A stretch of DNA of 64,000 bases, from contig JAKCOZ010000001.1 of assembly GCA_022605955.1 (NCBI GenBank), positions 78,728,520 to 78,792,519 on the forward strand, given 5' to 3'. The position numbers and the translations under genes were made by a program. This document shows positions 36,901 through 48,900 of the stretch, piece by piece; position 1 is the stretch's first letter, and each line of letters begins with the position of its first letter. The notes below the pieces were generated by a model. The model worked only from the letters and a program-made list of their open reading frames with translations, made no database searches and had not been told where the DNA came from. The stretch comes from Rallus limicola (lineage: Eukaryota; Chordata; Aves; Gruiformes; Rallidae).

Positions 36901-39900
36901 CCAGTTTCTCCACTGTTGATGAAACAGTGCTGGCAGCGGTAGAGCTTCATCCATTTGAAAGAATAAAAAAATGAAGGCAACGCTCTGGTGTAAAGGTCTT
37001 GGCATCTCCCACAGCTTGTGACAGCACTGCTGGAGCACGGGGGCCATGGCTATAGCTTTTCTTTTGTGAGCTTACATTCCTTAGCAGTGGGAAATCAGCA
37101 GCTGTAATTAGTCTCTGATGTTCTCTGCTAATAAGCGATTTCTCTGATACTGGCAAATACTGGGCGTCCCTGAGATACAGCTCTATTGTTTTGACCTCTT
37201 ATCTCTTCTTTCTCCTCCTCATCGAGAGGGGCCCTGGACGTTCTTCAACACTGCCAGCAACAACAACAACAAAACCAAAATGTCCCTCCCTGGCTCCTCC
37301 CCATAATATCCCTGTCTCCATGGGGTTTTTTTCTCCCTTTTTAAATTCTTTTTCACGGCCTCTGTGTAGGAAAATGGCTCCTGCTAGCCCTGATGGAGAA
37401 GGACGGAGATGCCGGCAGGAAGCCCATTTGCTTTGGGAGGAAGAGGGGCCTGACATCAACAGGAAGCGCTGTGAGGCAGAGCTGCTCCTGCCTCTGAGCG
37501 AGGGGGGCCTTGAAAACAATGTCAGCTTGCGGCTCGGGCCTGGGCGGCAGGAAACGCGTGCACGCTGGTGTTTGCAGTGCAGAGGAAATGATAAGTACTA
37601 CCTGGCCTGACTTGGAGCAGAGATAGCACAGTGAAGAAAAAAAAAAAAAAAAAAAAAGAAAAAAAAAAGAAAGAAGGAGGTGGGGAGAAAAAAAAGAAGA
37701 AAAAAAAAAAGGTTGTTTTTCTTCACACTGTTTTGGAGCCTGTTCTGTGCCAAATGGAAAACAAAATAAAGAGGAAAATATGGAATGTATCAGGAATCTG
37801 TTGGGGGGCTTGGAAACCGAGGACCACAGTTGTGAAGTGACTAGGTTTAGTACTTTAGTCACAGCTGGATATTGCTTATTTTTCCATTGTTAGCACTGAG
37901 GATGACCCTCAGCTTGATAACCCCTGGCATGCCTATTTGTTGAGAGATGGAAGGGAAGGCTTGTATCCCATGTGGGACTGGGGGGATTTTCTGTCAAGGA
38001 GAAAAGTCTTGGGGACTGCCCTCTGGGTGCACCTCGGTGGTTATGCACGGACATCCTGGGGTGGAGGTAGACTCAAACAGTGTGGCAGGAAATATTTTCT
38101 TCTAAACAATCCCAGCCCAGTATCAGCCTCTAGAAGGTTGGGAGGCTGTGTGACACCATCTGCAAATGCTGTTCTGCCTTGTCTGCTGTCCTTGATGCTT
38201 CTGGCAGGCTTTGGAGAGAAGCGAGCTGCCCTCTTGCAACATAAGTGAACTGTTGATCTGCCACAAGGCTGGCAGATGGAGCAGCGCTGTATTCCCAGTT
38301 GTTTCTGAAAGAAACCCTGAAGGTGCCGTACCACATCCAGATGCTTAACAGCTTCTTTTAGAGGTCTTTACCCTCCTTGGTGCCTGGAAAGGAAAATATG
38401 ATCCCTGTGATCAAGGCTGTAAGGTGCACTTTAGAGGGCAGAAGCTCTGGAGATGAAAAGGTGCCACCAAAATGACTCGTATCCCAGGGGCTACCCTTCT
38501 TAAATAATGTGAAGAGTGAAACTGGTCCACTGAGACTGGTTCTGGACTTGGTGATACAGAAGTGCATGCATACTTGAGGTACCCACCCCAAACCAACATC
38601 TTTCCTTGGATCAGAACAATTCCTTCACCCATAAGGACCTTCATAACAGTAGTGCAGGGCAACGCACAAGCTAAGTGTACTTTGCCTGGGGTAGGAGAAC
38701 ATGGAAGATATCTGTGGCAATGACTTATTCTCTGGCTGAGCGAGCTTCAACGAGTAGAGCACCAGCTCATAGAGATGTATCCCCCAGACCTATGACATCA
38801 GCTTAGCAAGACTTTTGCAGCTTTTGACTCTGTAAATACTACCTTTAGATACTGATCTTTGATTGACACCTTATTTAATGAAAAAAGAAAAAAAAAAAAG
38901 CTGTTTCTCTAAGAAGATTTTCCTGGTGATGCAGATGAAACCTGTCACACATATATACGTACACATAAATGAATGTAATTGCATATGTAAAAACACATAC
39001 ATCTATGCATATCTATAGGTATAGGCATACATATGTTGATATGTACAGAGATGCACATTTTTGTATAGAGTTATATGCATCTGACCAGGTGCTTCTGGCA
39101 GAATTTTCTCCACACTGCTCAGACACAGAAGCTGAGCCCACAGGCTGTGAGGACTGTATGCCTTGGGCATTACTGAGGGTGGGTAGAATGGCTCCTCCTT
39201 TCACCAGACAAACATCAGCAATCCCAGTCACCCACAGCTTAATCCTCTTCAAATAAAGACTGGCTTGTTCTCAGCCTCCTTTGAGCAGGGCTGGGAGGAA
39301 CATTTCTAGGTGACTTTCCACTGCCAGCAGCAGTCTTAATTCTCCACTCTGTGTTGAACCTCACACCATCATTTTATGCTCCTGTAAACCTGGTGAAAAT
39401 GCTTCTATCACTCCCACACCTCATTTGTTGGTATTTGCATGCCACAGTAAGAGGTAGAGTAGAACAAACAGATTTGTTTTATTTTTTCTCCTTTGCAGAA
39501 AATACTGCTGAATTCAATGGGATTTTTTGTATGAGTGTGGTTCTTTGGGTCAGGCACAGACAGCCTTGAGATGAAAACACTCAGTCTAAATATATGCTCA
39601 GCAACTGAGCAAAGATGGAATGGATTTTGTGCTGCCTGGCTTCAGACTGTAATGACTGATTATTACTAGTGCCTTTGCATGTTTGTTTTCAATCAGATTG
39701 ACATCATAAAGCCTTATTTACGTTTTCTCAAAAGTCTGTTTTCACTTGCCTTTCACTTCTCATTTGGGTTTGTATTTAGGCTCCTCATCTGTCTGCCTGT
39801 GATATATAATGATCCCCAGCAATCTTCCCCGCTCTTTGCCCTAAGTTGTTGACTGTCTGTTAAACAGCCCGTTTGGAGTAACCTCTGGAAATCGCTGTAT

Positions 39901-42900
39901 CCACTCTTAGCTAGGAGAGCCCTAGAGGCAGGATCAGTGAGAGGCCCGAGGGAGAGGACATTGCTGCATAATCTACTGTCAGTCTGCATCAGTCCATCAG
40001 CGTGACAGAGGGCAAAATAAAAAGACAATAAAAGGTATAAATACCGTGGCTGTGAGATTCAGCCATGCGATTTGTCTTCCATATGAAAGCTCAGTCCAGG
40101 ACCAGCTTCTCAGTTACTTTGTACCTTGCTACCAAACATTTACCTGGGCTTTCAGTGGGCTGGTTGGCCCCTATGCCCCCTTCCACACCCTTGACCTCAT
40201 TGGTGCTGACATTCTGCGTTAGGTGGCACAACGGGGTGTGCACTTTAAAGCTTGGGAATGTCTGTCATACACACCTGAAAGAGCATGACAGGACAGAACA
40301 GAAACTACAGACCGATTCTATGTCCTGTAGAGATTGCTGTAGCTCTCAGTGTATAGAGGTGGTGTTTGAGAAAGGTGCTAGCTGGTACTAGTCAGATGTA
40401 CACCTAAATACAAGCACCCAGAGTTTCTTGGTAACATCCCCAAAAGGCTTCTTTATAGAGAAAAACCTGGAATCCCAATGTCCTGGCACACTAAAGTCTG
40501 AGTTGTAAAGAAATGAGGAACAAACTAACACTGACAGCCAGACTGGGGATATGCGTTGATCCCCTTGAATTGCCTTTCTCCAGATTCTGGGATCCTAAGA
40601 ATCTCATGTAAAAGTTCCCATGTGTCAAGGGAGATGTTTGTTGTTTACTACACTCTTTTTACAGTCAATAAATGGTGTAATGGCTTACAGGTCACCTCTA
40701 AAGTCATTTTGGGACTGTAAGAAACTGAGCAAGACTGCATCAGCTAGCAGGCTCAGATAGAAGATGTGGCTGTGCTCTGTTTTCCAACTTGCTTCTAAAG
40801 TCCTTGTAGATGAAAACATATAGATCAAAACCTGTTGAGAGGAAGAAAACTTATGAAGTCCATATATTTTCCTTGCTTTGTTGCCAGCAGCTAAGTAGGT
40901 TAGCGTGACTTACATGAGTGTCCATGCTTGAAAAGAGAAAGGAAGGAAAACACGATACAGCGTGACACCTGCAGTCCATAAGCTTGTTTATTGATCTGGA
41001 TGAAAGACACTCAAAGAGACTTCAAATGGAGCCTACATCACCAGCGTCTGCACTCTTCCCTTGCAAACTGTTTCTCCCAGCAGTAGTATTGCCCCCCTTG
41101 CTCTTGCACTCCATCAGCCTCTGATACCACCTTTGGATTTCGGAGTGGTTTTAGCACAGTTTGTCAGAAACAAGGTGAGCAGCAGAGCCCTTGCTTCACA
41201 GTGTACTTATCCTCATAGTATCTAGGCATTCACCAAGATGGAAGCCAGTCATTACATGCAGTTTCAAAACTAATTTGATCTTTCCTATGCTCATACCCAA
41301 GGCCCTTTTCTGAGACAGCATAAATTGTCTTGGTACCCCTACATCCAGAATTACTTACCTCACTTCTGTGTGCTGTGGTGAACAAAACACCCTATCCACC
41401 CTAATCTGCTGTGGGTGAGAGCTGTCAGGTTTCAATTCTGAGGCCATGTGCAGCTCATTGTTCTGCCCTGCAGAACCTAAGCCACTGTTTTCCGAGGTGG
41501 CTGTACCACAGAGCCATAAAAGTTAGGAGTGGAGATATCCTGTTCAGTTATCTGGTCTTTTTTTGCAGGAAACCCACAGCAGGATGTTTCCCTGACAAAA
41601 CTGTTCTAGTTTTTAGTCCAACCTTTTTTCAAAAGTGCCTGCGTAACAGGATCTGCCAGCTATGTCAAGGTACTAGTCACATTTCAGAGGGGCACGGTGA
41701 CCGCCGGGGCTGGGAGTCAGCATTCAGTGCCTGCTTCTGCAGTGCTTTCTCTTAGGCTTTCTTTGATGTTGTGCGCTTGCCAGGGCTGCCGTGGGCTCTT
41801 TCATTTCTGCCTGGAACATCACAGCTGTCAGATCTGCTCTGGAAAATCAGGTGTTCCTGCATGTCTTTCTTAGATAGGTGAGATGTAAGCTGAGCATAAT
41901 ATCAACGGGGAAAAAACCCACAACCCTCCTTGATAGCAGCACCATTGGCTTTGTTCAGACTCACACTGGGCCTGCAGGCTGTGTTGAAACGACTTTGCTT
42001 GAAACCAGCGTGACACATCCCAAAGAGTGCTCAGCATTTCCACTTCCCGCCCAGGCCGCGGAGGGCGATGGCTCGCAGCGTCTGACAGATTCGGGATCCC
42101 TTTTTTTTCCTACGCCTTTGCCCACCAGGCTCACAACTGAGTTCAGGACGCTGCTTTCATCGCAGGGAAGGGCACTGTTGTGCTAACCTTTGTGACACTG
42201 CAGACACGTTTCCCACAGAAGTAGAGGCGGGGGGGAGGGGAAAATATGAAGCGTGTGACTTACATGGTGATGCTGTTGTGCTGCCCAGGCAGAGGGGATC
42301 ACCTCCGCGCCAGCTCTTTGCCTGCATTAAACTGTGTTTGTGGCAGCTGAGGGGGAAGAGGCCAGGAGGCCTCAAACAAGGTGGTTTGTTTTTAAGCCTG
42401 TTTGGTGGTGTTTAGGTATCGCACGCTCTTCAAACACGGGTGTGTGTGGGTGTGCACGGGTGGGTTGTGGTAGCTCTGCTAACGGCTAAACCAAACACTG
42501 GAATTTGATGGTGAGAGAGTTTATTTTTTTGTCCTACTTTAAAATTAATTTAGTGCTCATGAAAAGTATTCATAGACATCCTGGAGACTGAAGCCTTCTG
42601 TTTGTCCTGGTAGCAGCTATGTCCAGGCAGGGTAAGCCCTCCCTGTCCCCAGCTCTGCCAACTTCATCGCTGAGCAGGAGAGATCCTTGGCAGTGATTTC
42701 GGATGCTGTGGTCCCTTACATCCCTGGCCACCAGTAAAAAGGAGATGGTGGAAGGCAAAGAAGATGGCGTCTGGGAGCAAGGCAGGATTTATCCTTAGCT
42801 TCAGGTCAGGGAAATGCACTGGGAGGCAAACTGGAATCATGCCTGCCAAGCTGAACCAGAGCTCAGGCGAGCTGCAGGGAGGGGAGCACAGTTTGATCTC

Positions 42901-45900
42901 CTCTGGAATCTGTTTCTCAGACAACCTTACGCCTAGTAAAAACCAGACAAGATCAGCAAAAATAACAATAATAATAAAAATATCTAATGAATCAGCATAA
43001 CAACTCATGATTTAAAGTAGGAAGCATCAGGAAATGCAGAAAAAGTCACATCAGAGATAGTGACTCTCAAATATGTTACCATTTATACAATGCTATTCTT
43101 TCCTGTGATTAGGAAGACAAGTTAATGTATTAGTATGTTCTAACATGTGTACTGTTTTGTTATTTTTGTTTGTACAGAATAACAGCTCTTGCTTAGTACA
43201 GACTGAAACATTTATATTTCCTAATTTAGTAATTTAAATTGAAACAAGAGACTATTTTGACCTTTATTGTCATGCTATTGACATAGCGTGATAGGAAGCA
43301 TGCATTACTATTGACGGCAGTGGAAGACAATTTTTAAAAATACTAATATGTAACAAAACCAAAATGGTGAAATAAAATGCCCACAACTCTTTTATGGCAC
43401 AGGATTCACATTGGGAAAAGTTAACCCGCCCCCTAAACTATTTCCTGCAAGTCAAACATCAAAAAGTTGATGCTTCAGGTGAAATGAAAGGACTGTATTT
43501 ATCCTGCTGTTACTTGAACTAAAATTAAAATAAAATTAGAGAGGACGTGAAACCTTCTCTATGTGGCATAAACCAACCACTAAGGAGGACCTGTGTAACT
43601 CTGTCACTAAATTTTATCCTTGCAAGGAACCCCCCTGAGAGAACAACAGAAGAAGAAACACACACACACACACACAAAAAGAAGCCTGCTGCTATTCAGT
43701 ACAGTTCAGTGCAGTGTGTCCCAAATATATAACCCAGCCCAAGCTGGAAAGCTTTAAGCACAGTCTTACTGGACATGGGTGTCTGACTTAGCAGTCTCAT
43801 CCCTAAGGTCTTTCTCTAGCCCATGGAGATCAAAATTTTCTTCTGGAAGGTGGGACTGAAAGCTACAGGGCATTGCTTGCATCTCCAGCTGGACCAGTGT
43901 CTTTCTCCCTCTTTGCTGGCTTTGGTGGGACAGCAGGAGGCCATCATCCTCCCACTGGTCATTAGATAGAATGTCTTGCCTTTCTCCCTGCTGATGTAGT
44001 TAGGTGCATGGTTACAGGTCTCCCTGGCTTCGAAACAAAATGCTTAGCCCTGTGCCAGATGAAGGAAGCCTTTGTCAGGCAGACAAAGAGTGGGGAGGTT
44101 TGGTGGATAGTAGCACCGTGGCTGGAAAGGGACAGGAGAAGGGAGAGATGTCCCCTTCCCAGGAATTCTGGGAGGGAGGCAAGAGGCTCAGCACATGTTG
44201 CTGCTCTAGAAGCTGGTGGGATTGGAAAGGGAGGGGAGGCAGGTGCAATACCTGACCTAGCAGGAGCAGCACACTTGTAAAGGAGGTGACAAGAGCTGTG
44301 GTCACAGAAAAGACTCTGGTGAAGGTGAATGTCTGTGAACGCCGAGCTTGGAGGTGATATCCAGTGAGAGTGGAATGAGTTACTGTGGCTGCCCTTCTGG
44401 TTTATTTTTGTCTAGGGGAAGAGAAGTATTGTCTTTTGTGTGCAGCATGTTTATAACTCAATTTCCCTTCTGACTGATGTCTTGCTCCACGCTCTCTTCT
44501 CCCCCTCCATCTGGTTTCTATTGTAGTTTTAAATGAGGACAGTTTGGCTGTCTGGCAGAACAAGCGGGGTCTGTGTGACACCAGCTGCCTCTTCCAACTT
44601 CTAAGCCTCCAGCGCAGTTTTAATTATAGAAGTGTCAAGAATGGACAGCCCCCACCCCTTTCTGTGCCTGCACACACACACAGAGCCCTTGCTGCAAGTC
44701 ACCATCCATGTCCGATCTTCCTTCAGGGGAGACCCAGCGCTGTGATTTACGTGGGCCCTGTAACGCTGGTTGAGTCCCATTGTAAAGCATGTGCTGGGGT
44801 CTGTGACTCCCGGCAGTCAGGGCTGATCACAGCCTTTGTTTTGGTTCACTGGGACCCACATCCAAAATAATCAAACCGCCTCAGAGATGGCTGGCGTTGG
44901 GAGGGAGCCTCTCGCTGCTGCTCTAACCTCACCTCCCCCAAGTGCCCGGAAGACTCAGCTTTGTAGGAGACCAGAGCTGCTCAGGAATTTCAGAGCTGCA
45001 GGTTCTGCTCAAAGAAAACATTTATTGTGCTCCAGTTTCACACAAGTGCTGCATTTAGGACCTTGCTTTGCAGGAAGCTGATGGATTCCCTTCACCTCCA
45101 GGGATCTGAGGTCAAAGTCTGTAATTTTGGGTTACAAGTGAAATGTGTCCTATGTGGGATTTTTTGGGTTTGGTTTGTTGGGGCTTTTTTTGACATCACA
45201 AAACCACCACACATTTTGGCGTAACTGGCTGTTTCTGTTCATAAGAACCAAAGACCTGGTAGGGCAGGACATCATGTACATGATGAGTGAAGGGCACTGG
45301 CAGAGTTACGTGAGAAGACCAGGGCTGGAAAAATCAGGGAAGATTGCAGGGCTGGGAGTCAGAGGTATCTGCAGAGCTCAGTCCATATTGTTTATCTGCA
45401 GTCTTTGCTGTGAAGTCTTCACCCACTTTTAAAACTGGGTTGGATTTTATGTTTGCTACAGATTACTCCCCTTGGGCCCCTTTTTTTTGCTTACCAGACC
45501 TCAACAGATGGATCTACCCTTCTCTAGTTCTCATATAAGAGGTTTGCTTACCTGCCTGAGGCCTCTTGACCTAATTTGTGCCACGGAAACTTAAAACTCA
45601 GCAAAAACTAAAGTGTGATTTAAATGTTCTTACTTTCAAGAGGTCAAAGTAGTCACAACAAACATATATACATTTTTACTTGGTGCACTTGTTCTTAACA
45701 GTAAGGTTTTAAAAAAGTATATGACAAAGGGCACTGTGGGCACGGACTCCATTGGTGTGGGAGTCTGTCATAGATTAAATTTGTCTATATGAAAAGCAAT
45801 TTAGGTTTTCTTAAAAACTTGTCACGTGGCTCTTCTTCTCAAATAGGTTTTCTGTTCAAATTCTTCTTTTTCAACATAGCATGGAGCGGTTCACCCGTTG

Positions 45901-48900
45901 TCCCACCCAAATGGATCTGAAGTGAACATGGATCGGTCTAGCTTTCTTCTTTGCCATTTACATTATTTTTATTCCCAGAGCCCCCTACCAAGAAGGAAAT
46001 CTGAATGTGCCATGTGTCTGTATCTCCTGCCACAAAGTCAGTACAGCCTGACCAGACAGAAATGAAAGAGGCCTGAAATAAATTTCCCTTTCATTTTGGT
46101 TTTTTTTTTTTTTTCATTTCTAGTATGCTCATCATCATCATCATCATATGATCTGTGTTCCCCACTGCAGTTACAGAAATCAGGTCTTACTCAGTGGTAG
46201 GAAGGTCCTCTTTCTAGATAAGTCACTTGACAGGATTTTAAAGAATTTTCATACTTCTCTTTTGTTCTGCCTCCTTCCACATTATCTAGTCCTCTTAGGA
46301 AGTGAGTGTTGTAGGCACTGAAATGTTTCCCGTTTCCTTCTGATACGTGCTGTTGTGCCTTCTCCTCAAAAGTCCTTGAGGTGAGAATCCTATGGCTCTG
46401 TGACTGTTGTGGATGAAGCTTTGACACTGTAGACTTCCCCTGTACTCTTGGCAAGTCCAGGGTTTTCCATGAACATTGTTGTTGGAGTAGGCTAGGGCTC
46501 CTGCCAGAAGCTCCACTGTTAGTCTTATCCCAACAACTTTAGGGTCTTAAAAATCAGCCCAAGGGCTGTGAGTGTGAGGCAGAATGGCTAATTGACCTGC
46601 ATTATGGGTCCTAGCTCACAAAAACATAGAGTCAATTTTCTCTGTTGTTCTGAAGAGGCTCCTTTTAACTGAGGAGAATTAGTCTATTTGGATCATTCAG
46701 GTTTCCAGGTAATCACTGGTACTTTTGTGTGTTCCTGAATAAAGCTTGGCCAAAAGAGAAGGGGCACACAAGAAGGACCCCTTTACCCCCCTCTGTAGGA
46801 GTTGGGAGGGAGAAGGTTAACACTTCCTTGACCAACTGGGCTCAGTCAGGTCACGTGCTGAGTTAGGTGCCAGCTTGGGAGCCCTCTTCATTACAGCCTG
46901 TGCCCTGGGCAGCTTGGTAGAGGCGAGGCACGTCCACCCATGACCTGGCTCTGGCCTCGGTGGCACCCATGAGAAATACAACAGTCTGCCAGCTGCCTTT
47001 TGTCCAGGCTCTCCTCGGAGCGCTGTGTTTGGATCCTGCCTGATGAAACGCACACTAATACCACTGTGGTCCTGAACTTCAAGCAGAAGTTGGGGAAGGC
47101 CCAACCAAAGTTGCAGGAATTGCTATGCCTAGCTTTCCAGTCGAGTGTGTGGCTTTGTTTTCTTCCAGGCAGCTTTCTGACTGCGCAGTGCAGTGGTGTC
47201 AGCACTATGGCAGAGAACTTCAACTTCTGCATTTACTGACTTTTGTGCTTATGGCTGTGTGAAGCATTGCATTAAATACATAGTAGTTTCTAGCACCTAA
47301 TAAGGAAGGGTTCTCTTACTGTTATTGTTATAGCTAGGGTTGTTATAGTACTGGGGACAGGGAGGCTTGGTCTGACCAAGAGAATGAGCGTTTCCTATAC
47401 CTATATAGTGGGGGGAAAATAAACATATGCTTTGAGTCCAGGTCTGGATGTAAATGTTGTGCCTTGGGCTCCTCTCAACTTTAAGGCTGGTTAAGTCTTT
47501 GGCTGGTTATGTTGATGGAGTTCTTTTGGAGCCAATGTCAGATTTTGTCAGTGTGCAGATCTAGTCAACATTTGAACTTTATACCCCCTCTGTGGGAGTT
47601 TATGAACACTAAACTGTGGGTATGTAGGCTTATATGGAAGTGTGAATGCTTCTCTGATTTTTATCCAAGCCAATCAGACCTTTTGGCATGATCCAGTGAG
47701 GCTGGAACTCTATCTTGGGGAGGGGGGAGGTTCCCAGGACCTCATACTTTACCTCATGCTTTCAATTAGAATGAAATGGCCTCTTTTTCTAGTTAGAAAA
47801 GAAAAAGTGAGAGAGAGAAATGCTACCTTTCTTCCCACAATGGTTCTGTGACTTCAGGCTCACATGGCAATGACTGTGGCATGGCCCAGCGACCACAGCA
47901 CATCCTCACTCTGAAAATTGGCCACAGCCAATCTGTGGGGTATATTTGGGGTTTGCTCTGTATTTCTCCCATTGCTGTACCTTTCTCTGCATCTGCAGAG
48001 AGCCTCTGCTCTTGTTTCACGAAACTCTCTCCTCTGTGGTGACTTGTGGAAGTTCTCAATGTGTATTCATTGGGCATCTTGCCTTGCTTTCCTCTCCTAG
48101 TCCCCTACGTGCTGAAGAGCTGTGCGGAGTTCATTGAGACTCATGGCATCGTGGATGGGATCTATCGCCTCTCGGGAGTGACATCCAACATACAGAAGCT
48201 GAGGTAAGGGCAATCTGTCTGAGTGCCAGAAGGAGTAGGTGACATTGCACAGTACCTTTTCACTGTTAGTCCCTCAAGAATAGATTTGTGCCAACAGACC
48301 TCTACACTGATGCAAGAGAGAGTCTCTCTCTGAAGCTGGTAACAGAGAAATACCAGGATTTGTCAGGGATTAGTCCATGACAAAGAAAACAGACATTTCC
48401 CTCTGCATCTACTAATGGGAAAGGCCTGGAGGGTCTCAGCACAAATGCTAAGTTGTTCTCACTGACTTCAAGACAAAGAAATCTCTTTATATCAGTTTGA
48501 GGTCCACTCATGAGACTGCTATGGAAACCAGAGACTAGTTGAAACCTCAGGGTCTGATCCTGGGAGACAATCTAGGCCGGGCTGCAGAGACATCTCTGCT
48601 TTCCAGATTTTTTTTTCCTCTAGCCCATAAAAGAGTAATTAGGGTGGAGTTCTGGGATGCTAACAGCTCTTATTTGCCTACATTGTTACGTTTCCATATT
48701 GTTTCAGACAAGAGTTTGTTTCTGACCAATGCCCAGATCTGACAAGGGAAGTTTACCTCCAGGACATCCACTGTGTGGGGTCCCTCTGCAAGCTGTACTT
48801 CAGGGAACTGCCCAACCCTCTCCTCACCTATGAGCTCTACAAGAAATTCACGGTGAGACCTATTGCTGCTCTCATTCCTGTCCAGCAGTGCGGACGAGCT

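Larger units (their letters stand above)
12939..48100 (+). other. ARHGAP31: ARHGAP31 intron 1 (35.2 kb)
   Basis: The intron runs from donor GTAAAT to acceptor CTCCTAG. It contains no recognisable second gene. It holds two CR1 copies near 21.3-22.2 kb, an old CR1 piece near 35.1 kb, MIR-like fragments near 26.7 and 34.2 kb, several microsatellites, an A-rich block at 37.6 kb, and candidate regulatory stretches near 24.3, 26.1 and 43.1 kb. Large first introns in vertebrate signalling genes often carry enhancers; which parts do so here is not visible. Stretches not listed separately look like unique non-coding sequence. Confidence 0.9.

Noticed and set aside
37353..37862. 169-codon minus-strand ORF
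   Set aside because: Its central part is poly-Phe/Ser from the complementary A-rich tract, so the length is a composition artefact.
47000..47239. Possible coding exon in intron 1
   Set aside because: The frame has no recognised protein match and lacks a convincing acceptor/donor pair in phase with ARHGAP31.
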